Assembly (NCBI RefSeq): GCF_002355515.1
Contig: NZ_AP014809.1
Span: forward strand, 5,108,501 to 5,172,500
Reading direction: 5' to 3'
DNA length: 64,000 nt
Origin: Methylorubrum populi
GTDB taxonomy: Bacteria; Pseudomonadota; Alphaproteobacteria; Rhizobiales; Beijerinckiaceae
Under the pieces are notes generated by a model. That model saw only the letters and a program-made list of their open reading frames with translations, made no database searches and was not told the origin of the DNA. Positions 38,065 to 46,718 of this stretch are shown one piece after another. Position 1 is the first letter of the stretch; every line of letters starts with the position of its first letter. Position numbers and translations under genes: made by a program.

Positions 38065-38451
38065 ATGGAAGAGCTGATTGCCCGCGTCACCAACCGCACG
38101 GGCCTCGACGCCGCGACCGCCAAGACCGCGATCGGGCACATCCTCGCCTTCCTCCAGAAGGAGGGGCCGGCCACCGAGGTCAGCCAGCTGATGGCCGCGC
38201 TTCCCGGCTCCGAGGCGGCGCTCGCCGAGGCGAATGCGTCGGAGGGCGGCGGCGGACTGATGGGCATGCTCGGCGGCATGATGGGCGGCGGCGTGATGGC
38301 GCTCGGCCAGAAGCTGATCTCGGCCGGCGTGCCGATGAACCAGATGCAGCCGCTTGGCCATGAATTGTTCGCCTACGGTCGCGAGAAGGCCGGCGAGGAC
38401 GTGATGGGCCCGATCGTCGGCTCGATCCCGGGGCTGAACCAGTTCGTCTGA
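38065..38451 (+). CDS. DUF2267-like small protein
   Basis: A 128-residue protein. The N-terminal half (MEELIARVTNRTGLDAATAK) is like DUF2267 helical domains. A Gly/Met-rich loop (GGGGLMGMLGGMMGGGVMA) lies in the middle at residues 61-79, followed by a C-terminal helical part. A good ribosome-binding site (agaggaag) precedes the ATG. Function unknown. The Gly/Met loop is flexible and could bind membranes or metals, but this is speculation. Confidence 0.72.
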   Translation: MEELIARVTNRTGLDAATAKTAIGHILAFLQKEGPATEVSQLMAALPGSEAALAEANASEGGGGLMGMLGGMMGGGVMALGQKLISAGVPMNQMQPLGHELFAYGREKAGEDVMGPIVGSIPGLNQFV

Positions 38452-38665
38452 GACGGCAGGGTCATCCGGTAAACCGTTGGGATCGTTAGCCGGTTTTCAT
38501 TCGCCGGCTAGCAGGGGAACTTCGCGCGAAGCCCGGCAACGGCTTCGCGCAAGTCGCTGTCAAAGCAAGAAGATTTCCGTCATAAAAGCGTGCGGCCTTC
38601 GTGATGTTGTCGCCGCGCAAGAGGACGCATCGCGCGGCCTCCGCCACGACGGAATCGCGCCGCCC

Positions 38666-39664
38666 ATGCTGCCGAATTTTTCCCCGCGCGAGGCCACGGC
38701 GGCGTGGAAGGCCGGCTGGGAGACCAAGGTCCAGGCGCCCTTCGCCCGCTTCCGCCAGACCTTCGAGGGCGGCGACCTCGCGCTCCCCGGCGCGGCGCCG
38801 ATCCTTCTGAAGACCCGGGCCAAGCGCCTGCTGCTGGAGCCGGGCCTCGATCCCAGCCTGGGCCGGATCGGCCCGCTCGAAGTGCGGCTGGCCACCACCA
38901 AATCCGAGATCCGGCGGGCGCAGCGCCTGCGCTTCCGCGTGTTCTACGAGGAGATGTCGGCGGTGCCGACCGGCATGGCGGCGCTCAAGCGCCGGGATGT
39001 CGATGCCTACGACGCGATCTGTGATCATCTCCTGGTGATCGACCACGCCGCGACCGAGGCGAAGCCCTTCCGCAAGGCCCGGCCGAAGGTGGTCGGCACC
39101 TACCGGCTGCTGCGCCAGGACCGGGCGGAGGCGCATTTCGGCTTCTACTCCTCGGGCGAGTACGACCTCGCGCCCCTTCTCGAGCGCCATCCGGGCAAGC
39201 GCTTCCTCGAACTCGGGCGCTCCTGCGTCCTCAAGCCCTACCGCACCAAGCGCACCGTCGAACTGCTGTGGCACGGCATCTGGACCTACGTGCTGCACCA
39301 CCGCATCGACGCGATGCTCGGCTGCGCCAGCCTGGAGGGCACCGATCCGGATCGCCTGGCGCTCCCCCTGAGCTTCCTCCACCACCATGCCCGCGCTCCC
39401 GAGGCGTGGCGGGCCCGTGCCCTGCCGGAGCGCTACGTCGCGATGGACCGGCTGGCGAAGGAGGCGGTCGATCCGAAGGCGGCGCTGATGGCGCTGCCGC
39501 CCCTGGTGAAGGGATATCTCCGGGTCGGCGCGACCTTCGGCGACGGGGCGGTGGTGGATCGCCAGTTCGGCACCACCGACGTGCTCGTGGTGCTGCCGGT
39601 CTCGGCGATCTCGGCGCGCTACATCGGCCATTTCGGCGCGGGTGCGGATCGGCACGCCGCCTGA
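38666..39664 (+). CDS. olsB: OlsB-like L-ornithine N-alpha-acyltransferase
   Basis: A 332-residue hemolysin-like acyltransferase. The core (residues 75-240) holds EIRRAQRLRFRVFYEEMSA, DAICDHLLVID, VVGTYRLLR and FLELGRSCVLKPYR, matching OlsB proteins that acylate ornithine with 3-hydroxyacyl-ACP. This is the first step of ornithine lipid synthesis, a phosphorus-free membrane lipid. The protein is longer at both ends than typical OlsB, with an extra N-terminal 60 residues and a C-terminal extension. olsA is not adjacent. Start ATG at 38666 is by reading frame and composition. Confidence 0.78.
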   Translation: MLPNFSPREATAAWKAGWETKVQAPFARFRQTFEGGDLALPGAAPILLKTRAKRLLLEPGLDPSLGRIGPLEVRLATTKSEIRRAQRLRFRVFYEEMSAVPTGMAALKRRDVDAYDAICDHLLVIDHAATEAKPFRKARPKVVGTYRLLRQDRAEAHFGFYSSGEYDLAPLLERHPGKRFLELGRSCVLKPYRTKRTVELLWHGIWTYVLHHRIDAMLGCASLEGTDPDRLALPLSFLHHHARAPEAWRARALPERYVAMDRLAKEAVDPKAALMALPPLVKGYLRVGATFGDGAVVDRQFGTTDVLVVLPVSAISARYIGHFGAGADRHAA

Positions 39665-39739
39665 GCGCGGCGGGTTGCCGGGGCGGCCCGGCCCTGCTGA
39701 GGCGGGCGTCCCCCCACCCTGACGCCGCGTCCGAGGGTC

Positions 39740-40909
39740 ATGCCCGCCGTCTCCGCTCCCCTTTCCGATCGCGACCGCCTCGGCGCGATGGCCGCCGCGA
39801 TCGCCTGCGTGGCGGTGGTGGGCACGGGGCTCGGCCTGTCGATCCCGCTCCTGTCGCTGGAAATGGAGCGGATGGGCGCGTCGAGCGTGGTCATCGGCCT
39901 CAACACCGCCGTGGCCGGGCTCGCGGCGATTCTCACGGTGCCGTTCGTGCCGCGGCTCGCCGCGCGGATCGGCGTGGTGCGCCTGCTGATCCTGGCGATC
40001 ATCCTCGGCGGCCTGTGCCTCACCGCCTTCAAGCTGATGCCCCACCTCGTCCTGTGGTTTCCCCTGCGCTTCGTCTTCTCGACGACGATGGGCGTGCTCT
40101 TCGTCCTCTCCGAGTACTGGATCAACGACGCGGCGCCCCCCGAGCGGCGCGGTCTGGTGATGGGTGTCTACGCGACGGTGCTGGCCATCGGCTTCGCCAT
40201 CGGGCCGACCCTGCTGACGCTGCTCGGCACCGAGGGACTCGCGCCCTATCTCGCCGGCTCGGCCCTGTTCTTCCTCGGCCTCACGCCGCTGGTGCTGGCC
40301 CGCAACCTCTCGCCCGCGCTCGGGCACGACGAGGGGGGCGGGATCGTCACCTATCTGCGCCTCGCGCCGCTCGCGGTGCTGGCCGCCGCCCTCTACGGCG
40401 CGGTGGAGGCGGGCGCCTTTGCCATCCTGCCGCTCTACGGCCTGCGCATCGGCCTCGACGCGCAGACCGCCGCCGCCCTTGTGAGCGCGGTGGCGCTCGG
40501 CAACGTGGTGTTCCAGATCCCCGTCGGTCTCCTCGCCGACCGGGTCGACCGGCGCCTCGTCCTGCTCGGCGGCAGCCTCGCGGGGGCGCTCGGAGCGGCG
40601 CTGATCCCGGCGGCCTCCGCCTCCCTGCCGGGGCTCACCGCCCTGCTCTTCGCCTGGGGCGGGATCGTCGGCACGCTCTACACGGTCGGCCTCGCCCATC
40701 TCGGCGCCAGCCTGCGCGGGCCTGATCTGGCGGGCGCCAACGCCGCCTTCGTGATGCTCTACAATGCCGGGTTGATGCTCGGGCCGCCGCTGATCGGCGG
40801 CGGCATGGACCTGCACCCGCCGCAGGGCTTCGCCGTCGCCATGAGCCTGCTGTTCGGGCTCTACGCGGTGCCGGTGGTTCGCAGCCTCGCGCGGGAGCGG
40901 GCGGCCTGA
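39740..40909 (+). CDS. MFS transporter
   Basis: A 389-residue integral membrane protein with about 12 hydrophobic helices. The major facilitator signature between helices 2 and 3 is weak (PRLAARIGVVR). The inter-domain loop falls near residues 195-210. It resembles YcaD-type MFS permeases whose substrates are unknown. It is 75 bp downstream of olsB on the same strand. Confidence 0.83.
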   Translation: MPAVSAPLSDRDRLGAMAAAIACVAVVGTGLGLSIPLLSLEMERMGASSVVIGLNTAVAGLAAILTVPFVPRLAARIGVVRLLILAIILGGLCLTAFKLMPHLVLWFPLRFVFSTTMGVLFVLSEYWINDAAPPERRGLVMGVYATVLAIGFAIGPTLLTLLGTEGLAPYLAGSALFFLGLTPLVLARNLSPALGHDEGGGIVTYLRLAPLAVLAAALYGAVEAGAFAILPLYGLRIGLDAQTAAALVSAVALGNVVFQIPVGLLADRVDRRLVLLGGSLAGALGAALIPAASASLPGLTALLFAWGGIVGTLYTVGLAHLGASLRGPDLAGANAAFVMLYNAGLMLGPPLIGGGMDLHPPQGFAVAMSLLFGLYAVPVVRSLARERAA

Positions 40910-41019
40910 CGCTCAGAGACGGACCGATGCGACGGGGCACGGAACGCCGCCCCGGCGGCCCTCGTTATCCTGTCGAAGCTGCACCGTTGCCCGTCCTCCC
41001 GACGCGAAGGAGCCCGAAC

Positions 41020-41148
41020 ATGAGCCTCATCGGACGCATCGTCACCAAGATCCTCGGCACCGACGACCGCGTCGTCGCCCGAGACGAGCGCAACGCCGAA
41101 TCGAGCTCCCCGATCGGCCGCCTCGTCACGAAGATCCTGCGCAAGTAG
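41020..41148 (+). CDS. 42-residue protein with a duplicated IGR-VTKIL motif
   Basis: A very short gene supported by AAGGAG 7 nt before the ATG and a terminator 23 nt after the stop. The protein is two copies of an amphipathic motif (LIGRIVTKILG at residues 3-13 and PIGRLVTKILRK at 31-42) joined by a charged linker (DDRVVARDERNAESS). The ends could form two short amphipathic helices able to lie on a membrane or pair with a partner. No family was recognised. Alternative: a toxin-like or leader peptide. Confidence 0.65.
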   Translation: MSLIGRIVTKILGTDDRVVARDERNAESSSPIGRLVTKILRK

Positions 41149-41171
41149 TCTCGCCGCCAGGCGCAGACCCG

Positions 41172-41208
41172 AGGGCCGGTCGCTCGAAGGGGCGGCACGG
41201 CCCTTTTT
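41172..41208 (+). terminator. Terminator after the 42-residue gene
   Basis: The stem agggccg/cggccct (41172-41178 and 41198-41204) around a G+C-rich loop is followed by TTTTT ending at 41208. It supports an independent short transcript here. Confidence 0.7.
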
Positions 41209-41360
41209 GCTGCCGGTCACCGGCCGCGCCCGCTCGGGTGGCCTTTTCCTGATGAGGCCGTTATGCCCGGGCCTCCCTTCCTCTCTCGAATCCTTACACG
41301 CGAAGGTACAGGTTCCTGCCGCGGTTCACCTGACCGGACCGCGCGACCCGATCTGCGATC

Positions 41361-41609
41361 ATGTCCCCATTGCACCACGTTGCCCCGGCCGCCGAATCCC
41401 TCTCGGCCGAATCCGAGGCGAGCCGAGGCTTGCCGAGCTACATCGTCGGACAGGACGGGCAGGGCCGCTGGATCGCCCTGGAAAGTCACGGTCTCGGCGG
41501 CGGCTATTTCCGCAGCCGCGAAGCGGCGTTCCAGTACGCGGTCGCCGAGACCGGCCGCCGCGCGGGCGCGGTTCGCCTCAGCGTCGAGCCGCTGCGCATC
41601 GCGCTCTAG
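41361..41609 (+). CDS. Small hypothetical protein (DUF2188-like)
   Basis: An 82-residue protein. The core YIVGQDGQGRWIALESHGLGGGYFRSREAAFQYAVAE (quoted by parts: GQDGQGRW, GGGYFRSREAA) is like small proteins with a beta-hairpin and helix such as DUF2188. Function unknown. No strong ribosome-binding site was seen and the N-terminal 20 residues may not be translated. It is convergent with the patatin gene, ending 31 bp from its stop. Confidence 0.55.
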   Translation: MSPLHHVAPAAESLSAESEASRGLPSYIVGQDGQGRWIALESHGLGGGYFRSREAAFQYAVAETGRRAGAVRLSVEPLRIAL

Positions 41610-41640
41610 GATCGCCCGGTGACGTGGGCGAGGCGGCGGG

Positions 41641-42840
41641 TCAGCGTCCCGCCACCGCCTCGCGCACCACGCTCTTGACCAGCGGCGCGGCCGGCACGCT
41701 CGGCTGCCAGAACTGGCCGGTGCGGCCGGCCTCGTAGCCGTACTGGTAGAGGCTGCGCATGTAGGCGGTGTCGAAGCCGCGGGCGGTCGTGGTCTGCGGC
41801 GCGCTCTCGTCGATGTAGGTCAGGTTGAAGCCCATCCCGTTGCGCCGGGCGAACACGTCGGTGGCCACCAGCGTCGCCCGGGAGCGGGCGCGGCTCGCGG
41901 TGGTGAAGGACTTCTCGACGATCGACAGAGTGTTGTTCTTCGTCACGTCGAATTCGGGCTCCAGCCGCCCGTTGATGACGACGTAGATGTCGGCCTTGCC
42001 CGCGTTGCGGAAGCGCCCGTCGCGCACGAGGAAGCTCTGCGGCAGGGTGAAGACCGGCGTCACCACCGAGCCGTCCACATGCATCTCCTGGAAGGCGCGG
42101 CCCTCGGCCTGAACGTCGAGGAGCTGGGGCGGGAAAACCGCCGGGATGCTGGCCGAGGCGGTGAGCACGTCGGTGAACAGCGAGACCGCGTTCGGCGCGC
42201 CGCTGGCGGCGATGGCGCCCATGTTCCAGATCACAGCGCGCTGCGTGTCGAGGTTCGTCGTCACCACGAGCAGGCGGCGTCCCTTGGCATGCTCCTCGGC
42301 GATGGCCTGGAGCAGGTCGGGCGTCACGTAACGGGCGATCAGGTTGCGCAGCCGACCGTCGCCGAACAGGCCGGACCCGAACAGCACGTTGGCGAGGCTC
42401 GGGCTCTGCACCAGCGATTCGGCGATGCCGCTGGTGTAGATGTCGGTGAGGTAGGGGTCGTAGGCCGGTCCGAGGAAGGCGAAGGGCGCGATCAGGGCGC
42501 CGGTCGAGACGCCGGAGACGATGGTGAAGTCCGGCCGCTTGCCCGAGGCGGTCCAACCGTTGAGCACGCCCGCGCCGTAGGCGCCGTCACCGCCGCCGCC
42601 CGACAGCGCCAGATAGCTGAAGGCCTGACGCTTCTTCTGCGGGCCGGCGGCCATCGCCACGAAATCGACGGCGCTGGCATCGGCATAGGCGCGCACCCCG
42701 ACCATGCCGGGCACGGTCGCGGCCTCCGCCTCCTCCTTGGTGTAGTTCGTCCGCGGCAACGAGGAACAGGCCGCGGCCTGTCCGGCAACCGCCGCGGCGA
42801 GCAGCAGACGCGACCAGCGCAAACCCTTTGGCATCGACAT
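41641..42840 (-). CDS. Patatin-like phospholipase, probable lipoprotein
   Basis: A 399-residue protein. The signal sequence ends in a marginal lipobox with Cys25 (GQAAACSS), suggesting envelope attachment. The patatin fold has the oxyanion Gly-rich segment ALSGGGGDGAYGAG (about 78-91), the nucleophile Ser in GVSTG (about 109-113) and the catalytic Asp in VDGSV (about 256-260). Such enzymes hydrolyse acyl lipids. It is isolated between intergenic regions and has its own promoter upstream of 42840. Confidence 0.88.
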   Translation of the reverse strand: MSMPKGLRWSRLLLAAAVAGQAAACSSLPRTNYTKEEAEAATVPGMVGVRAYADASAVDFVAMAAGPQKKRQAFSYLALSGGGGDGAYGAGVLNGWTASGKRPDFTIVSGVSTGALIAPFAFLGPAYDPYLTDIYTSGIAESLVQSPSLANVLFGSGLFGDGRLRNLIARYVTPDLLQAIAEEHAKGRRLLVVTTNLDTQRAVIWNMGAIAASGAPNAVSLFTDVLTASASIPAVFPPQLLDVQAEGRAFQEMHVDGSVVTPVFTLPQSFLVRDGRFRNAGKADIYVVINGRLEPEFDVTKNNTLSIVEKSFTTASRARSRATLVATDVFARRNGMGFNLTYIDESAPQTTTARGFDTAYMRSLYQYGYEAGRTGQFWQPSVPAAPLVKSVVREAVAGR

Positions 42841-43203
42841 GACCTGAACAAGCCCGAAGGAAGTGGGGCCAGCCTATACCAAACGAGCTTGGCCGTATTG
42901 CGTTCCCGCACATGGCAACTGTGCTCAGGCGCGGGTTGAGGCCGCGCTGCAACAACGCTCGCGGCAGGCGGGCGGCCGAAGCGGACCGTGCGGTCAGCCT
43001 GAGCACCTGGGCCTGCGCGGGGCTTGCACGGGCCCCGCGGGATCGGTGGGGCGCCGCCGGAAGCCCGGCACGGCGCCATGTCGTATCTCTCGGATTTGTC
43101 ATATGTTTGAGCGGTGTCCGCAGGTTAGGATCCCAGGAATGTCCGGAGCCGAGCACGAGACCGCCATGCTATCCTGCGTCCGCGTCCTGGGCGGGAGGCG
43201 CCC
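42841..43203. other. Intergenic region between divergent genes
   Basis: These 363 bp separate the patatin gene (leftward) from the ComEA-like gene (rightward) and must contain both promoters. No reading frame on either strand has a recognisable product. Near 43085-43110 the DNA is relatively A+T-rich (gtatctctcggatttgtcatatgtttgag), a possible rightward promoter. Confidence 0.45.
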
Positions 43204-43782
43204 GTGCTGAGCGGATCGGCGATCCTGCGGGTTGTCGTTCTGATTCTGGCGGCGGCGGGTTTGGCCTGGTTCGTCCAATCGTTCTGGCTTCACGGCCCCG
43301 AGCAGCGAGGCGCTGCGCCAGCGGCCACGACGGTGACGTCTGGCCCGCCGGCGGGACGTCCCGTCCCGACGGCTCCCCCCGAGCCGGTGCGGGTGGTCGG
43401 GTCGGCCGAATCGGCGCGGGAACCGGCAAGGGAGGCGGCCCGTCCGCCCGTCGAGACCCCGGCTCCCCCACCTCCCCTGGTCCCGCGGGCCGATCCCGGA
43501 CCGCCGACCGAGCCGGCACCGCCTCCCGTGGTGCGGGCAGCGCCGTCCCCGCCGCCGGATCCGGTGGCCGAGGCCGAGGAGAATGCCCCGCCCGCCGCGG
43601 TCGCCCTGATCGATCTCAACACCGCCTCGCTTGCCGAGCTGAACGGGTTGAAGGGCGGCGGCGCCATCGGCCGGACGATCATCCAGCACCGGCCCTACGC
43701 CTCCGTCGATCAACTCCTCAGCAAGCGCGTCCTCAACCGCGCCACCTACCAGCGCATCAAGGACCAGGTGACGGTGCAGTAG
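43204..43782 (+). CDS. Membrane-anchored ComEA-like helix-hairpin-helix protein
   Basis: A 192-residue protein with one N-terminal membrane anchor (residues 5-27), a 100-residue Pro/Ala-rich spacer, and a C-terminal helix-hairpin-helix domain (residues 137-190, IDLNTASLAELNGLKGGGAIGRTII). This domain is of the type that binds double-stranded DNA in ComEA. The architecture fits a periplasmic DNA-binding protein, but the domain is also found in proteins unrelated to competence. The GTG start at 43204 is supported by gcgggagg just upstream. Confidence 0.75.
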   Translation: MLSGSAILRVVVLILAAAGLAWFVQSFWLHGPEQRGAAPAATTVTSGPPAGRPVPTAPPEPVRVVGSAESAREPAREAARPPVETPAPPPPLVPRADPGPPTEPAPPPVVRAAPSPPPDPVAEAEENAPPAAVALIDLNTASLAELNGLKGGGAIGRTIIQHRPYASVDQLLSKRVLNRATYQRIKDQVTVQ

Positions 43783-43983
43783 CGGCCACCGGGCCGATGG
43801 CGCGAAGACGCACCGGAGGCATCGAACATCGGCGGGACAGCCTCCGTTCGGGAGACAAGCGGGCGTGAGCGAAACCGCTGGACCGTCCTCCGCTGCCCGC
43901 GCCGTGCATCCGACCCTGGTACAGCGCGCGTCGAGGCCCTAAACAGGACCGACGTTCTCTCAAGCGAAGGCCGAGGCCGCTCC

Positions 43984-44199
43984 ATGCACACGACATCCGG
44001 CGCACCGATCCTCCGCCAGGATCTGGGCGTCGAGGAGACGACGGAATCCGACAACATCGTCCGCTGGGACGGTGAGCGGCTCTATGTCGAGCAGGACATC
44101 TACCACAACGGCCAGCTCGTCCACCGCAAGTACCGGCGCACCATCACCGAGCCGGTCGCCCGCGCCCTGCAGGCGATCCTCAAGCGCTCGCAGCAATGA
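43984..44199 (+). CDS. Small hypothetical protein
   Basis: A 71-residue soluble protein with a beta-rich centre (IVRWDGERLYVEQDIYHNGQLVHRKYRR, seen as WDGERLYVEQD and GQLVHRKYRRT) and a C-terminal helix. No family recognised. It overlaps the next gene by 4 bp (ATGA), which supports translation and an operon. The 200 bp upstream contain no other gene. Confidence 0.65.
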   Translation: MHTTSGAPILRQDLGVEETTESDNIVRWDGERLYVEQDIYHNGQLVHRKYRRTITEPVARALQAILKRSQQ

Positions 44200-44708
44200 G
44201 GGCAGCGGCGCTCGCGCTGCTCGCGGCTCTGGCCGCTCCGCTCTCCCTCGCCGCCTCACCCGCGGCGGCGCAGGTACGGGTGACCTTCGTCGCGCCCGAG
44301 CGCTACACCGATGCCCAGAACCGCTTCGGTTCGGGCCTGTCGCTACGGGTGGTGCTGGCCGAGATGCGCCGCCTGTTCGAGACGCTCGGCAATCCCGTGC
44401 TGGCACCGGACCAGACGCTGGACATCGCGGTGCTCGACATCGACCTCGCCGGGCTCGACCAGCCGAGCTTCGGAGCGGCCCAGGGCGTGCGTGTGGTGAC
44501 CGACATCACCCCGCCCCGCTTCCGCCTGCGCTACGCGCTCAAGGAGCGCGGCCGCACGGTGCAGGCAGCGGAAGAGACCGTGACCGACATCAACTTCCTG
44601 CTCCGGGCCACCCGCCTCTCTTCGGGGCAGACCTTCTTCTACGAGCGCGAGGTGCTGCGGGACTGGTTCCAGGCGCGCTTCGTGCAGCGGCGCCCTCCGC
44701 CGGGCTGA
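44196..44708 (+). CDS. Exported DUF3016-like protein
   Basis: A 170-residue protein with a signal peptide (residues 1-25, ending AAAQ). The body matches the DUF3016 pattern: VRVTFVAPERYTDAQ at the start, LDIAVLDIDLAG in the middle, and RPPRFRLRYAL-like strands with INFLLRAT. Function unknown. Coupled to the upstream 71-residue gene. Confidence 0.75.
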   Translation: MRAAALALLAALAAPLSLAASPAAAQVRVTFVAPERYTDAQNRFGSGLSLRVVLAEMRRLFETLGNPVLAPDQTLDIAVLDIDLAGLDQPSFGAAQGVRVVTDITPPRFRLRYALKERGRTVQAAEETVTDINFLLRATRLSSGQTFFYEREVLRDWFQARFVQRRPPPG

Positions 44709-44793
44709 TCGACGGCTTCCGTCACACGGTCGACGCCCGAGCCTGTCATGTCCGCGCCGTCACGGGCCGGAAACGGGCGGGTCTCGGAGCCAC

Positions 44794-45717
44794 ATGCGGA
44801 TCGTCCTCGTCGCCAACCCCGCGTCGGGCGCCTTCGCCGGCGGCGTGACGCCGGACGCGGTCCGCGCGCGGCTGAGGGCGGCGGGGCTCGACCTCCTCCC
44901 CGAGCCGGACGAGACCCTGCCCCTGCCCGAGCGCCTGCGGGCCGCCCTACACACCGAGGGTGTCGCGGCCGTGGCGGTGGCGGGCGGGGACGGCACGCTC
45001 AATTGCGCGGCCGGCCTGCTGGCGGGAAGCGGCGTCGCCCTCGCCATCCTGCCCCTCGGCACCATGAACCTGCTGGCGAAGGATCTCGGCATCCCGCTCG
45101 CCCTCGACGCGGCGGTCGCGGTGCTCGCGGCAGGGCATCGCCGCGCCATTGATCTCGGCAGCGTCAACGGGCACGTCTTTCTCATCAACTCGGTGCTCGG
45201 CATGCCCGCCCGCATGGTCCGCCACCGCGAGGCCTTTCGCGGGCGGCGCCTCGGCCTCGTGGCGCTCCTGCGGCTCGCTGCGGCGAGCCTGCGCCATCTC
45301 GGCCCCTATCCGCGGCTCTCGACGGTGCTCTCGCAGGACGGGCGGCGGACGCGGCTGCGCCTCCGCCTGCTTGCGGTGGTCAACAACGACTACGCCGAGG
45401 GCCCCCGACGGATTCTGGAACGGAGCCAGGTCGATGGCGGCGAGTTGACGCTCTACATCGCCCGCCGCCTCTCGCCGTGGCGCGTCGTCCGTCTGGCGCT
45501 CGGATTCGGGCTCGGCCGCTGGCGGCGGCTGCCGGGCCTGGAGCGTCGCCGTGCGACCCGCTTCGCCGTCTCCGCCCGGAGGCGGGCCCTGCGGGTGATG
45601 AACGATGGAGAGGTCCGCTTGATCGCCCCGCCCCTGCGCTACCGCCTGATGCCCCGCGCATTGACCGTGATCGTCCCTGAGGCGGCCAAGGATCTGTCCA
45701 AGGAGCTGGCAGAGTGA
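44794..45717 (+). CDS. Diacylglycerol kinase-family lipid kinase
   Basis: A 307-residue member of the DAGK catalytic/YegS superfamily. The nucleotide-binding motif AGGDGTLN is at about residues 64-71 and PLGTMNLLAKDLG at about 88-100. Substrates are lipids such as diacylglycerol or ceramide-like molecules, not determined here. Its stop overlaps the GTG start of the metallophosphoesterase gene (GTGA), so the two are translationally coupled and probably act in one pathway. Confidence 0.87.
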   Translation: MRIVLVANPASGAFAGGVTPDAVRARLRAAGLDLLPEPDETLPLPERLRAALHTEGVAAVAVAGGDGTLNCAAGLLAGSGVALAILPLGTMNLLAKDLGIPLALDAAVAVLAAGHRRAIDLGSVNGHVFLINSVLGMPARMVRHREAFRGRRLGLVALLRLAAASLRHLGPYPRLSTVLSQDGRRTRLRLRLLAVVNNDYAEGPRRILERSQVDGGELTLYIARRLSPWRVVRLALGFGLGRWRRLPGLERRRATRFAVSARRRALRVMNDGEVRLIAPPLRYRLMPRALTVIVPEAAKDLSKELAE

Positions 45718-46598
45718 GACGGATCGCCCACATCTCCGACCTGCATTTCGGCCGCACCGACACCGCGGTGGTCGAGGGGCTCGCCGCCGAGCTGAACCGC
45801 GATCCGCCGGACCTGATCGTCGCCTCCGGCGACTTCACCATGCGGGCGCGGCGCAAGGAATACGCCGAGGCGCGCGCCTTTCTTGACGGGCTCGTCGCGC
45901 CCTGGATCGCGGTGCCGGGCAACCACGACATCGCCTATTTCAAGCTCTTCACCCGCTTCTTCCATCCCTTCGGCCGCTACCGCCGCTTCATCGCGCGGGA
46001 CACCGAGCCGACCTTCCTCGACGACGAGATCGCGGTGGTCTGCCTCAACACGGTGCGGACCTGGGCGCCGGAGACCGACTGGTCGCAGGGCAAGATCACC
46101 CGGGCGCAGATCGCCCGCACCGAGGAGCGGCTGGCGGCGCTGCCGGGCCACGTGTTCCGAATCGTGGTCGGCCACCACCCGTTCATGCCGCCGCCCTGGG
46201 ACGCGGAGGCCCGCCTCGTCGGGCGCGCCGACGAGGCCCTCGACGCCTTCCGCCGCCACGGCGTCGGGCTGACGCTGGCCGGCCATCTCCACCGCCACTA
46301 CGCCCGCTTCGCCGAGGCGCCGGAGACCGGTATCGAGCCCGACAGGGTCGCGGTCGACCGCGGCCGGGCGCAGGCCGGCGGCGCCCGGCTGCTCGCGGTG
46401 CAGGCGGGCTCGGCCACCTCGACGCGGCTGCGCGGCAACGAGCCCAACGCCTACAACCGCATCGTCATCGAGGACGGGCGGGCGACGGTTACCGTCCGGA
46501 TCTGGACCGGTGAGGCCTTCGAGGACGCGCGGGAGGAGGATCACCGGCCCGCTGCCGCCGAGGAGCAGACTGGCGAGCGGGAGGCGGCCGGACGCTGA
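45714..46598 (+). CDS. Calcineurin-like metallophosphoesterase
   Basis: A 294-residue enzyme with all five metal motifs: DLHFG (residues 8-12), SGDFT (about 42-46), PGNHD (about 67-71), GHHP (about 151-154) and AGHLHRH (about 187-193). It resembles CpdA/UDP-diacylglucosamine-type phosphoesterases. Coupling to the lipid kinase suggests a phospholipid or lipid-phosphate substrate (inference). GTG start overlaps the kinase stop. Confidence 0.87.
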   Translation: MRRIAHISDLHFGRTDTAVVEGLAAELNRDPPDLIVASGDFTMRARRKEYAEARAFLDGLVAPWIAVPGNHDIAYFKLFTRFFHPFGRYRRFIARDTEPTFLDDEIAVVCLNTVRTWAPETDWSQGKITRAQIARTEERLAALPGHVFRIVVGHHPFMPPPWDAEARLVGRADEALDAFRRHGVGLTLAGHLHRHYARFAEAPETGIEPDRVAVDRGRAQAGGARLLAVQAGSATSTRLRGNEPNAYNRIVIEDGRATVTVRIWTGEAFEDAREEDHRPAAAEEQTGEREAAGR

Positions 46599-46718
46599 CG
46601 GTCCGACTATCCGTGTTCGAGACCGGGTGGCGAGACCAAGAGCCGTACCCGGCCCGATCACGTCAGGTCGGCATTTCCTGGCCCCTGTTGCGACCCGCAG
46701 TCCTTCGTCGGCCCGGCG

